NCBI GenBank assembly: GCA_030762935.1 | Contig: CM060892.1 | Coordinates: forward strand, 85,194,827 to 85,258,826 | DNA from: Hymenopus coronatus | Taxonomy: Eukaryota; Arthropoda; Insecta; Mantodea; Hymenopodidae | DNA: 64,000 nt | Direction: 5' to 3' | Shown here: positions 1 to 10,584 of the stretch, one piece after another | How the letters are laid out: each line of letters starts with the position of its first letter | How positions within the stretch are numbered: position 1 is the stretch's first letter | Translations under genes and position numbers: made by a program | Notes under the pieces: model-generated | The model's database searches: none | What the model saw: the letters and a program-made list of their open reading frames with translations, nothing else | Told to the model about the DNA's origin: nothing

Positions 1-540
1 TCCCTATGATCATTTGCAAAACCCAATTGCTTGTTTATTGGATATCAGTTCACTTGCTTTCAACCTTTATCTAACTGTTTTGACTCAAATCGGGTGTTCA
101 TGCATGTTAACAAATTGCTGAGCTACAGTTGTAATTGGCAGTTTGCATTTCCAAAGAACTGTCAACACCATATACCGTCTTAATTTTGATTTGTGGCTCT
201 CGGATCCTGAACTTGGTCTTCTGGTATATTCTTATGTCTCTCTAAACTGTTTTATAGCGTCATAGATTGTGCTTCTAGCTATATTCATCATATTTGCAAT
301 GTTTTTAAGATAAAATATGACATCCCTACTTACCTCACATGTAAAGATAAAGAAATAATGATAATGAAGCATAGAATTATTAACACAAATTTTCTTTTCC
401 TGAGAATTTCTATATTTAACTGCAATAATTACACATGTTTGACTCTTGTTTGTAAATTAAAAAACATTTAGCATTAGCCTATACATCTCCGTGATGACAA
501 GCATGCACATGATATTTTTAATAGGCTAACATATTATGAA
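1..540. other. Unassigned AT-rich sequence
   Basis: No coding potential, tRNA-like box or repeat shared with the rest of the window could be recognised here. Confidence 0.5.
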
Positions 541-834
541 ATGTAAATGGCGTGTTATTTATGGATGCTCTTTAACTACTCTGGTTTTCGGCGTCCCATT
601 CTAAATTAGGTGTGAAAGACCACTTAATTTTGCTCAGAGGCCTCTATCAGGCTTGAGGTGCTTTTGCATGCCGTAAATTTACGACACAGGACCAATGGCT
701 TTACTTCCCTTCCAAAGGAAGCCATGCTAAGGATTTTTACACCCGAAAAAAATCCATTGTCCTCCGCCGGGTTGGAACCTGCAATCTTGGGTATATGAAG
801 TTAGCATGGTAACCATTACACCACATAGGGCGAC
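541..834 (-). repeat. SINE-C, tRNA-derived SINE
   Basis: Read on the minus strand, this begins with a tRNA-like head (A box TGGTGTAATGGTTA, B box GGTTCCAACCC) and continues into a body ending GAATGGGACGCCGAAAACC plus a short tail. The same head and body occur on the plus strand at 6585-6840, with matching blocks such as the stretch around 'gctcagagg' and 'cataaat'. The head is polymerase III promoter-like, but the body and the second dispersed copy show a SINE rather than a tRNA gene. The two copies are clearly diverged. Confidence 0.75.
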
Positions 835-871
835 AAACATATTACAAGGCAAATATAAAAGTATTGGATTA

Positions 872-1049
872 ATTGTTTTTTCACACAAGCCATGTGTAGG
901 GCAGGAGTTGGATAGGTAGAGTCAGTCTGAAAAATTCAATGCCATAGCTGGGATTTGAACCACAAACCAAATCCCGGCTATGGCATTGAATTTTTCAGTC
1001 TGACTACCTATCCAAATCCTGTCCTACACACAACTTGTGAAAAAACAAT
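872..1049. repeat. Head-to-head palindrome of SINE-A tails
   Basis: Left arm 875-960 is a minus-strand SINE-A 3' half (B box to tail). Right arm 967-1049 is the same half on the plus strand. The arms meet at the B box (gggatttgaaccac and caaatcccgg), and neither keeps the A-box half of the tRNA-like head. The arms match over roughly 80 bp with few differences, so the stretch can fold into one long hairpin. Confidence 0.8.
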
Positions 1050-1321
1050 ACAATACCAATTGACCATAATAGTTGGCTATACTACGAATCCTGGGACTTA
1101 AGTACTTGCAATTGTAAGTCGCCATTGGGGTTGTCATCTCAAAATAATTTGAGAACACCTTGTGGTTTACCAGGAACATTACGAGTCAGTTGAGAAATTC
1201 AATGTTATGCCAGCATGTTGTCATGGTGGCTCAGTGGCAGAGCAGTTAGCTAGAGATTGGGAGATCTGTGGTTCAAATCTGGCTATGGGATTGAATTTTT
1301 CAGTCTGACTCTACCTATCCA
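1050..1321 (+). repeat. SINE-A unit with linker
   Basis: A conserved linker (gaccataatagttggctat ... catctcaaaataatttgaga) runs from 1055 to about 1210. A tRNA-like head follows at 1222-1288 (A box GTGGCTCAGTGGCAGAGC, B box GTGGTTCAAATCTGG), then the common tail, truncated at 'acctatccaa'. The unit directly continues the tail at 967-1049, so the two form a head-to-tail chain. Confidence 0.8.
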
Positions 1322-1773
1322 AATATAAAAGAGTCCCTGAGTTTAGTTAAAAAGTTCAGCCACTAGTGCACTGCTCTTTTGTTCTGCAACTATTACAGGA
1401 TGTTTAGAAATAGAGACCAATTCATATTTTTTTTTTTTTTTTTTTGCAGTTTTTTTACTCTTTCTGCCATTTTAAAATAAGTAATTAATACTTGTTAAAT
1501 TGTTGATTTGACAACCTTGTAATCACACTTTTGCCCTCATCTTTTGCATATGTGTAATGGTCCAGTTGCTAATAACTGGCTGTAATGCAAATCAGGTGGT
1601 GAAACCATGAACAGCATATCTGTCACTCCGAATCTCTGCTCATAGTTGCTGTGCATTCTCCCGAGTGGTTATGGCATCCATATCACAGAAATCATTCCAT
1701 ATTTCTGGTCTGTTTTGTAGCAGCTCTCCATATCTTCTTGTATTTGGGAAAAGTGGATCAAATCAGAGCTCAA
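1322..1773. other. Unassigned sequence with poly-T run
   Basis: Apart from a long T-run at about 1427-1445, nothing recognisable was found. Confidence 0.4.
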
Positions 1774-1920
1774 TGTAGAATTTCCCTTTGACAAGTATAT
1801 ACATACACCAGGCAGTTTGGGATGAATTTTGAGAGATATTTGTTGAAATAAATATGTAGAATCTCTCTTTTACAAGTGTATACATACAACAGACGGTTTG
1901 GCATGAATTTTGAGAGGTAT
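1774..1920. repeat. Two-copy direct tandem repeat, ~81-bp period
   Basis: 1774-1838 and 1855-1920 are diverged copies of one unit, sharing tgtagaat, acaagt-tatacatacac/a, cagtttgg/cggtttgg and atgaattttgagag. No function is apparent. Confidence 0.7.
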
Positions 1921-2145
1921 ACCTAGTACTTCGTTGAGATAGTTTTAGATATACATTTTATTGCCTTGTAAATATTTTTTATGTGATATTTTGATCAAAG
2001 TTGTTAGAGCCATTGTTAGGAAATAAAAAATTCCGAATAATCTTGCATGTAGAGGGTAGTTGGAGCGATTTTCCTAAAAAGCTTTGTCACATCCTTAAAA
2101 TATACTAAATATATCTACCAACTTTGGAATTCAACAAACTTTATT

Positions 2146-2284
2146 ACTTTCTCCACACATACTATGTACATAGTGTATAAAGAAGGTATTGTAATGAACC
2201 TAAAAATTTTATACTGAGATTTCACTGGAAATACATGTTTTGGGTCTCCCTAAATCTGAAATAAAGCATTTCTGGAAAAAGGTC

Positions 2285-2315
<31 letters not shown>

Positions 2316-3019
2316 CTGTGGACAGCATAGATCAAAAACAAAAAACTGTTAAATACCAAACTTGGAATTTAAGTTTGTTATCTTGCAAGGATGCAACACA
2401 AAAATTTTCAAGAACCCCTCAGCTACCCTTTACGTGGAACTTTTTTAAAAAATGTGGTTTTCTTAAAAATGGCTCTTTACGATTTTGATTAAAATATTGT
2501 ATATTTAAGATATTTACCTGACAAGTAATATGTATATCTTGAATTTTTGGAGAATAGCCTCTGAAGACTACTTAATTCTGGATGAATTTTATGGAATTTT
2601 GTATAACTGTTAAACCGTAAGATCCAGGCAAAATCTTACCATGCAAAAAATGTAGAGTACATTAAAACACACAATTTATGTTATATACATTTTTTTCATG
2701 GAGTTAATTATTTTTTAGATATTCCTTGTTCTTGTATCAACTTTGAAAAACTTACTTTTCTCATATAGGAATTTGTCAATACAAATGACAAATTTGTGTC
2801 CATACAAACAAGGAACTTCAGTCACATAGCAACCAGCTTTTGACTATCACTTTAACCTATGGTACTCCCTTTTTTTGCTTCTGCTTACAAGGAAGCATTT
2901 AATAAGGCTATTTCTGCTTATTTTTTCTTGATTAGCATGAAGTAAGTAGAAGCATTAGCTTTTTAACAATAATTTGTTGTATAGATGTGGAGAAAGTTAT
3001 GTGAATGGAACACATCACA
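2146..3019 (+). mobile_element. HLR copy, near full length
   Basis: Starts ACTTTCTCCACACATACT and runs through all the usual blocks (caccaaa-type start region, TG microsatellite, ccaaacttggaatttaag, cctttacgtgg, gaatagcctctgaagact). It ends gtggagaaagttatgtgaat ... cacatcac, followed by seven T. It sits inside an older minus-strand copy. Confidence 0.85.
2287..2314 (+). repeat. (TG)n microsatellite inside HLR
   Basis: About 14 TG units at the position where other HLR copies carry shorter gtgtgtgtctgtg runs. It has expanded from a seed within the element. Confidence 0.95.
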
Positions 3020-3484
3020 TTTTTTTAATTATGCTGTTCACAAACACAAATATGGGCCATTTTTTAAAAAATGTATCTATTTTATTTCTTTTTGTTCTGT
3101 GGTCCTCAAAACAGTTGATATTTAATCCAGAATGTATTTTTTTTTTGAGATTAATATTAATATTTTTAATAAATATTCGTTTTCGTTGAAATTTTGATAT
3201 CAAATTATGTGGAATACAATACCTTCTCTACCTACCATGTATAATGAATGTAATAGAGAAAGTAAAAATTCAATAGCATGATTAAGACTCAAACCACGTA
3301 TCATCAGCTTTTCATGTCAATGCTCTACAAGCGCATTAAGATGCTTAGAATTATTCCACATTAGAACCTTGTAACTGCTCACATAAATAAGAACAGCTTC
3401 AAATATTCTGAAGTGTTATTCTTTTCCACCGATGTGATGTTTCTCAAGTGCTAAATATTTGCCGTAAAAGCAAACTTGTACTTC

Positions 3485-4033
3485 TACTTTTCTAAAATTT
3501 ACTTATTTTTTCTTTCTTTTTAATTTTTAAATAGTAAGATTTTGTCCTATCACTTACAGTTTACCAGTTATATAAAAGTCATTCAGAATTGTGAGCACCT
3601 TGCAAGCTGTTCACGGAACGTTTAAAATATATATTTTGCTATGTAAAATGGCCTTAAACATGGGTGTTTTAATAAAAATTGATAGCACCATTTTTTTTAT
3701 TTATTTATTTTTTTTTTTAATAAGAAATAACAAAACATTTTTCTGCATGAAAGGTAGTTTTTGAGATGGCTTCTATTGAAAATGTTAGTGTTGCTCCTTA
3801 GAATATACTGAATTTACTACAAATTTTTAAGGCATAGGACTTAGCTATTTAGCCAATTTTTTGTTTTTGATTTAGGCCTTTCATACATACACATGAATCT
3901 TTTTCTAAAAATTATTTTTATGGATTTATATATTCTGAGAGTGTGTGTCTCAAGTGAAATCTCTATCAAATTATTAGTGGAATGCTATGCTTTGTATACT
4001 TACCTTATATAGGAAGTTTTAGAAATAGTAAAA
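3485..4033 (-). mobile_element. Degraded HLR copy
   Basis: An old minus-strand copy in which only scattered blocks remain: gtttaccagttatataaaag, ttttaataaaaattgatagc, gaaaggtagtttttgag, ctttttctaaaaattatttt, aagtgaaatctctatcaaat. It ends near agaaatagtaaaa. The identity is clear from block order, but the edges are uncertain. Confidence 0.55.
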
Positions 4034-4397
4034 TTGAATTTCTATTTGCAAACAAATTTATATTTGGGTTTTAACTGTGTACAATTTATAAGCCTATGAT
4101 ATGTGTCAGTGTATATTTTGTTTTAAATGTCATGCATCATTGCACTTGCCTTGCAAAGAACAGTTCCATTTAGCTTTACACCAGCTTTTTTTCATAGTAT
4201 GATTTGTTGGTCATATTAAATTGTTTTACTAATGCAATACAACCTTTCTTGATAATTGCTGCAAATGCACTGACCTTATATCTTGTAATTTAAATTCATT
4301 GTAACTAATAATGTTATTGAATTCTCAGAGCTGCCATATGTAGAGCAGATTGCAGGATGAATGGTTAAATCTCAGATTTCATTTACCGGATATTTTT
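4034..4397. other. Unassigned AT-rich sequence
   Basis: No shared repeat, coding motif or tRNA-like box was recognised. Confidence 0.4.
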
Positions 4398-5200
4398 ACG
4401 TTCTCTACATAGTACATGATACATAGGCAGAGAAAATATTGCATTGCACTCAAAAGTTTGATACCAAAATTTCACCGGAAATACACGTTTTAGGGTCCCC
4501 ATGAATAAAAAAGCATTTTTAGAGTGTGTGTGTGAACATAACTCAAAAACAAAAAGTGGATAAAATACCAAATTTGGTATTTAAGTTTGGTATCTTCCAG
4601 GGATGCAACACAAATATTTTGAGAAAATCCTCAACAATTTTGATTTTCTCAAAAATGAATCTAAAGGTTTTGATTAAAATGCTGCATATTAAAGATATTT
4701 ACATGAGAAATAAAAGCTATATCTTGAATTTTATGGGAATAACCTCTGAAGATTCTTTATTCTGGATGAATTTTGCACAACTGGTAAACCAGAAGAGATA
4801 GACAAACACTTAATGTACAAAAAATGAAAATCTCATTCAAACACATAATTTATATCATGCTTCTTTTTTTTTTTTTTCTTTTTTTTTTTTCTCATAGAGT
4901 TGACCATTTCTGAGATATTCCTTGTAATGTTTCAGTTTAAAAATGCTTACTCATAAAAACCAGGAATTTGTAAACTCCTGCCCATGCAAAGTCAAATGAC
5001 AACCAGTTTTTTAAAAAATGGACAATTGCTGTAGTCTAATATATTCTCTTATTTTCCTTCTACTTAAAAGGAAGCAAGTAATAAAAACAATTTCTGCTAA
5101 TATTTATCTTGATTAGTTTGAAGAAGATAGAAGAATAAGCTTTTTAATGATAAATTGTTACAGGGATGTAGAGAAAGTCATGTGAATGGAACACATCAGA
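4398..5200 (+). mobile_element. HLR copy with internal deletions
   Basis: Begins ACGTTCTCTACATAGTAC (one change in the terminal motif) after TATTTTT and ends gtagagaaagtcatgtgaatgg ... catcaga. The C-rich block before 'ctaccctttacatgg' is lost. A long T/CT run replaces the short T-run near 4861-4893. Confidence 0.85.
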
Positions 5201-5906
5201 CTTTTCTTGACAGAGGCTTGAATGACAATTCTTCTAGTTTGAGCATCTGTGTATTTTGAAGTTTGATTCCAAAATCCTTATGATATGGAAAATGGCATAC
5301 AGCCTGTTATATTAAAGGTCCTTTTCAATGGTGGACGTGTTCAGCTTGACTTATTTAATTTTTGAGCATTCACACTCAAGGTAGCTGGGTACATCAGAGA
5401 AACGTTTTGGGCACTCTAGATTTATATTCATAATAATATGGCCATTTCTTTCAACTCATACCGCTGTGCAAACAGGCTTTTTGAGCTGTTTGAGATTAGC
5501 CTGTTCATCCAAATATAATACGTACAATAAGTCAAAACAATATCTGGAAAATTCTACACATGAATTACTATACCAGTACACATGATATCTGAAATAAAGT
5601 ATGAGATAATAAAATCTGTATCTAGTAGATAGAAGTAACTGTACAGTGTTGAAGTTGTCTGGACTACTTTGCAGCAACTTACAAGCATCGAGACAAATAC
5701 TAGCATGTACTGACATTTTTTGTATCCCTAAGAGTTTATAAAAGAACTATTAACACTATATTTGTGCATCTATAATATGCTGTTATAGAATCAGATGGTG
5801 CAATTGTTAAATGACATTGACTTTATCACTGTTGGTGTTCCACCCAACATTTCAGTATTGTTATATCACCAGAAGTATATTACTAAGCCCCTGAATAGAT
5901 TTTAAA
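5201..5906. other. Unassigned sequence
   Basis: No recognisable gene or repeat. Open frames here are short and lack known motifs. Confidence 0.4.
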
Positions 5907-6502
5907 GATCTGTTGTGTTTCATTCACATAACTTTCTCTATTTCATGCTAATTGAGTCAAGCATTAGCAGAAAGCTCATATTAGTTCCTTCTAATACAAG
6001 GGAAATAAGGGAATAAACTAGGCAGGCAAATATTTCAATTTCATTCTATTTGTATGAACAGGTTGAAAAAATAAATGACGACTTCCCATTTGAGAAAGGT
6101 CTTAGGTATTGGAAATTTAAAACCCATTAACATAAATAGTGAACTCAAAAAAAAATAATAATAATAATAAAGTAAACTATGTGTTTTAAAGAGATATACA
6201 TTTTTATGTAAGATTTAATTTATCTTTTGTGGTTTACAAGTTATTTAAAAGCTGTCCAGAATGAATAGCACTTCAAGTCTATTTCCAAAAAAATCAAGAT
6301 ACACTTTTTCATTAGTCATAAAAGTATCAAAATCGTTGGCGTCATTTTTGAAAAAATTACATTTTCGATCAATGTTCTCTACTCAAGTTAAGGGTTGGGG
6401 ATATTTCTGAAAATCTTCATAACGTATCCTTAGAAGAAAATAAGCTTAGATTCCAAATTTGACATTAACTGACTTTTCGTTTTTTAGTTATGCAGTTTAC
6501 TC
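5907..6502 (-). mobile_element. HLR copy, 5'-truncated
   Basis: The 3' hairpin end (gttgtgtttcattcacataa, then ctttctctatt) and the middle are present. The copy stops at tttttagttatgcagttta, so the 5'-terminal 130 bp are missing. An AAT trinucleotide run lies at about 6156-6170. Confidence 0.75.
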
Positions 6503-6533
6503 GTTTTATATAAGTAATTTTATTTATGTGTTT

Positions 6534-6950
6534 ATTTTTTGTTTAACGTCCTTTAACCTGTTAGGTCATATCGATGAAAGGAATGTCGCCCTCCGTAGTG
6601 TAATGGTTACCGTGGTTCATATACTTCACACACCCAAGGTCGCGGGTTCAAAGCCGGTGGAGGACGATGGATTAAAGCCGTTGGTCCCGTGACGTAGATA
6701 TACGGCACGATAAAAAAACCTCAAGCCTAATAAAGAGCCCTCTGAGCAAAATTAAGCTGTCTTTCACGCTCAGTATAGAATGGGACGCTGAGAACCACAG
6801 CAGTTAAAAGAGCGTCCATAAATAAAACTCCATTTCTTTCATGAATGGAATGGGTGAAATTATGCTAAAATGAGTCCGAGGCCCATATGACTTAAAATTA
6901 CCGCCATTGTTCTCTCAGGATAAGAGAGGTGTTTGTGGAAAACACATGCA
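6534..6950 (-). repeat. SINE-B copy split by SINE-C
   Basis: The minus-strand SINE-B tail (gtttaacgtcctttaacctg, ggtcatatcgatgaa) lies at 6534-6584. Its body resumes at 6841 (atgaatggaatgggtgaaat, gagtccgaggcccat, tctcaggataag). The tRNA-like head of this copy is lost. Confidence 0.7.
6585..6840 (+). repeat. SINE-C inserted into SINE-B
   Basis: tRNA-like head with A box TAGTGTAATGGTTAC and B box GGGTTCAAAGCC, then a body ending gaatgggacgctgagaacc and a short A-rich tail. Flanks are atgaaaggaat (6574-6584) and atgaatggaat (6841-6851), an 11-bp duplication with one mismatch, which fits LINE-mediated insertion. Confidence 0.8.
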
Positions 6951-6964
6951 AAAGTAATATTTTT

Positions 6965-7790
6965 ACTTTCTCTGCACTACTATGTATATAGCGTATAGGG
7001 AAGGTATTGTATTGCACCCAAAAATTCGATACCGAGATTTCACCGGAAAATATGTTTTAAGAACCCCCGAATCCAAAAGAAGAAACATTTTTTAGCAAAA
7101 TATCCGTGTGTGTGTGTGTCTGTGGGTACCATAGCTCAAAAACGAAAAGTCCGTTAAATACCAAACTTGGTATTTAAGTTCAGTATCTTCCAAGGCTCTG
7201 ACACGAAGATTTTTCAAGAAAATCCCCACCCCCAACTACCCTTTACATGGAACATTTTTCGAAAGCTTTGATTTTCTCAAAAATGGCTCTAACGATTTTG
7301 ATTAAAATATCGATTAAAGATATTTACATGGCAAATAAAATGTATAGCTTAAATTTTCTGGGAATAGCCTTTGAAGGCATCTTTATTCTGGACGAAATTT
7401 GCGGAATTTTGCATAGCTGGTAAACCGTAAGAGACATACAAAAACCCACTATTTATGTCGTACATTTTTTTTTTGATGGCCGTTTTCGAAATATTCACTG
7501 TTATTGGTTTCAGTTTTAAAATACTTTATTTCCCTCCTACTTTGCAAGGAACCAAGGAATAAGATTTTTTTCTGCTAATTTTTTCTCGATTAGCATGAAG
7601 TAGATAGAATAAGCTTTTTAACAATAATTTATTGCAAGCCCACCTGGGTAGTGTGGTGGTAGCGTGTCTGCCTCATATTAACAGGTCGTGAGTTTGAATC
7701 TCGCTTAGGGTGACTTACCCGGATAAGGTTTTTTTCAGGGTTTTCCCTTATCCTGAGAAGACGAAAGTTATGTGAACGGAATACATCAGA
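6965..7790 (+). mobile_element. HLR copy, interrupted near its 3' end by SINE-B
   Basis: Starts ACTTTCTCTGCACTACTA after an ATATTTTT flank. The body is complete to acaataatttattgca (about 7636). SINE-B follows, and the HLR end resumes as aaagttatgtgaacgg ... catcaga. The internal subterminal motif GTAGAG is lost at the insertion. Confidence 0.85.
7637..7762 (+). repeat. SINE-B, 3'-truncated
   Basis: tRNA-like head: A box GGGTAGTGTGGTGGTAGCG, B box GTGAGTTTGAATCTCGC. The body carries the inverted pair ggataagg ... tttttt ... ccttatcc, then stops at cctgagaagacg. The remaining tail seen in the copy at 46679 is absent. Confidence 0.8.
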
Positions 7791-8025
7791 TTTCCCCCCT
7801 CCCCACTGAATTCACCATCTCGCAAGGTTGGGTGGGGGTGAGGAGGAGGTAGAAGTGCATAGGTATATTGGAAATGATATATCCAGCAGGTTGAATGGAC
7901 GGATGTGTTGTGGTGGGAGCTAAATCTGCCCACATCCTGCTTCCTCTCACCTGGCTCGGATTTATTGGCTCTTCCTTTCCGCGATTCCTAATAGGATAGC
8001 TGCCTAATAAAGACCACATATTTTT
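7791..8025. other. Unassigned spacer between two HLRs
   Basis: A comparatively G/C-rich spacer with a short inverted pair (tcggatttattggctc ... ). No family was recognised. Confidence 0.35.
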
Positions 8026-8901
8026 ACTTTCTCTATACGCACTATGTACATAGTGTATAGAGAAGGTATTGTAATGCACCCAAAAAATTCGGAACCGAGA
8101 TTTCACCGGAAATATATGTTTTGAGACCTCCTCAATCCAAAAAAAGCATTTTTAGAAACATGTCAGTGTGTGTCTGCCTATGTGTCTGTGGGCAGCATTG
8201 CTCAAAAACTAAAAGACCGTTAAATACCATTTTTTGGTATTTAAGTTTGGTATTTTCCAAGGATGCGACACGAAGATTTTCAAGAAAATCCCCCCACCCC
8301 ACACTACCCTTTACATGGATCTTTTTTCGAAAATTTTGATTTTCTAAAAAAAAAAAAAAAAAAAAGGCTAACGATTTTGATTAAAATATCGTATATTAAA
8401 GATATTTACTTGACAACTAAAATGTGTATCTTAAATTTTCTGGGAATAGCCTCTGAAGACTACTTTATTCTGGATAAATTTTACGGAAGTTTGCATAACT
8501 GGTAAACCGTAAGAGATGGACAAAAACTTAGCACACAAAAATGTAGAGCACATTAAAACACACAATTTATATTATATATATTATTTTTTCGTTGAGTTGA
8601 TAGTTTTTTAGGCATTCCTTGTTTTTGGTTTCAGCTTTGAAAAACATACTTTTCTCATACAGGAATTTGTCAACTTCTGTGCATACAAACAAAGGCACTT
8701 CAGTCATATAGCAACCAGCTTTTAACTATCACTTTAACCTATGGTACTCCCTTATTTCCCTTCTACTTAGAAGGAAGCAAGTAATAAGACTATTTCTGCT
8801 TATTTTTTCTCGATTAGCTTGTAATAAATAGAAACATTAGCTTTTTAACAATAATCTGTTACAGAGAGGTAGAGAAAGTCATGTGAATGGAACACATCAG
8901 A
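8026..8901 (+). mobile_element. HLR copy, full length (best reference copy)
   Basis: Best plus-strand example of the family. It begins ACTTTCTCTATACGCACT (8026) after TATTTTT, with the palindromic atgtacatagtgta block next. The internal TG/TCTG stretch is at about 8164-8190, and the conserved block ccctttacatgg and gaatagcctctgaagac follow. The right subterminal motif GTAGAGAAAGT is at 8869-8879. A terminal hairpin ATGTG-AATGGAA-CACAT lies at 8881-8897, then CAGA and five T. This left-terminal/right-subterminal inverted repeat plus 3' hairpin is the layout of Helentron-type non-autonomous elements. No protein is encoded, and the open frames across it are chance frames. Confidence 0.85.
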
Positions 8902-8977
8902 TTTTTATTCATGCATAAACAGGATTTTAAATTACTTTTAAAAATTGAACTATTAATCAACTGCGTGCAGAAAAAAA

Positions 8978-10584
8978 TCTGATGTATTACACCCACATGA
9001 CTTTCTCTACATCTCTGCAAAAAAATAAAAAAAAAATATTAAAAAGCTTATGCTTCTATTTACTTCATGCTAATCGACAAAAAATTAGCAGAAATAGTCT
9101 TATTACTTGCTTTCTTGTAAGTAGAATCGAAATAAGCGAATATCATAGGTTAGAGTCAAAAGCTGGTTGTATGGACATGAGTTAATTCCTGTGTGAGAAA
9201 AGTTTTTCAAAGCTGAAACTAATAACAAGGAATGCTTCAAAAACGATCAACTCCACGAAAAAAATGTATACAACATAAATTGTGTATTTTAACGTGCTCT
9301 ATATTTTTTGTGTGGTTTTTGTCCATCTTTTACGGTTTAGCAATTATGTCAAATTCCGTAAAATTCATCCAGAATAAAGTAGATTTCATATTTCCAGAAA
9401 ATTCAAGATACACATTTTATTTGTGAAGTAAATATATTTAATATACGATATTTTAATCAAAATAGTTGGAGCCATTTTTTAGAAAATCAAAATTTTCGAA
9501 AAAAGTTCTATGTAAAGGGTAGTTGAGGTTGGGAAATTTTCTTGAAAATCTTCGCGTCTTTGCCCACAGACAGCCGGACACACTCGGACATTTTTATAAA
9601 AATCTGATGTGCTCCATTTACATGACTTTCTCTACATCACTGTACCAAATTGTTAGAAAGCTTAGGCTTTTATTTACTTCATGCTAATCGAGAAAAAATT
9701 AGCAGAAATAGTCTTATTACTTGCTTCCTTGTAGATAGAAGCGAAATAAGGGAGTACCATAGATTAAAATAACAATCAAAAGCTGGTTGCTATGTAGTTG
9801 AAGTTCTTTGTTTGTATGGACAGGAGTTGACAAAGTTCTGTGTGAGAAAAGTATGAGATTTTTAAAGCTGAAAACCAAAAACAAGGAATATCTTAAAAAG
9901 GGTTGACTCTACGAAAAAAATGCATAGATAATAAATTGTGTGTTTTAAAGTGCTCTAATTTTTTGTGTGGTAACTTTTTCTACGTCTCTTACGGTTTAGG
10001 AGTTATGCAAAAATCTGTAAAATTCATCCAGAATAAAGGGGTCTTCAGAGGCTATTCCCAGAAAATTCAAGATATACATTTTATTTGTCAAGTAAATATC
10101 TTAAATATACAAGCTTTTAATCGAAATCGTTAGAGCTATGTTTGAGAAAATCAAAATTTTCGAAAAAACTTCTGTGAAGGGTAGTCTGATATGGGGGGGA
10201 TTTTTCTCAAAATCTTCGTGTCGCATCCCTGTAAGATATCAAACTTAAATACCAAGTTTGGTAGTTTACTGACTTTTCGTTTTTGAGTTATCGTGTTCAG
10301 AGTCACACGGACATACACGGACCTTTTTCTGAAAATAATTTTTTTTGGATACAGGGGACCCTAAAACATATATTTCTGGTGAAATCTCGGTATCGAATTT
10401 TTGGGTGGGGTGTAATGCCTTCTCTATACACTATGTATATAGTACGTGTAGAGAAAGTAAAAATGCTTTTTTGGATTCATGGCGTCTCAAAACGTGCATT
10501 TCCGGTGAAATCTCGGTATCAAATTTTTGGGTGCATTACAATACCTTCTCTATACACAATGAACATGGTACGTGTAGAGAAAGT
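8978..10584 (-). mobile_element. HLR copy (host) with nested HLR at 9603-10458
   Basis: The 3' two thirds lie at 8978-9600 (tctgatgtattacaccc to cggacattttta). The 5'-terminal 120 bp resume at 10464-10584 (tgcttttttggattc ... gtgtagagaaagt). Removing the insert restores a normal HLR around gcattttt/agaaaaagg. The terminal piece next to the insert's own 5' end looks like a tandem duplication but is the product of nesting. Confidence 0.85.
9603..10458 (-). mobile_element. HLR copy, full length, nested
   Basis: Complete minus-strand copy. The right subterminal motif ACTTTCTCTAC (9625-9635) is a perfect 11-bp inverted match to the left terminus GTAGAGAAAGT (10448-10458). It is flanked on both sides by the A-run (T-run on the element strand) of the host copy. 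Confidence 0.9.

Larger units (their letters stand above)
1950..3263 (-). mobile_element. HLR copy (host), interrupted by 2146-3019
   Basis: The minus-strand middle of an HLR lies at 1950-2139 (cgttagagccat-type block, gtagagggtagttgg, aatcttgcatg). Its 5' part resumes at 3027-3263 (atgctgttcacaaacac through ctaccatgtataatg to agagaaagt). The interruption lies where intact copies read cgacttttcgtttttgag, again a T-run. The host is more decayed than the insert. Confidence 0.7.

Noticed and set aside
2240..2488. 82-codon frame with a run of Val-Cys
   Set aside because: It translates the TG microsatellite within an HLR copy and has no conserved protein content.
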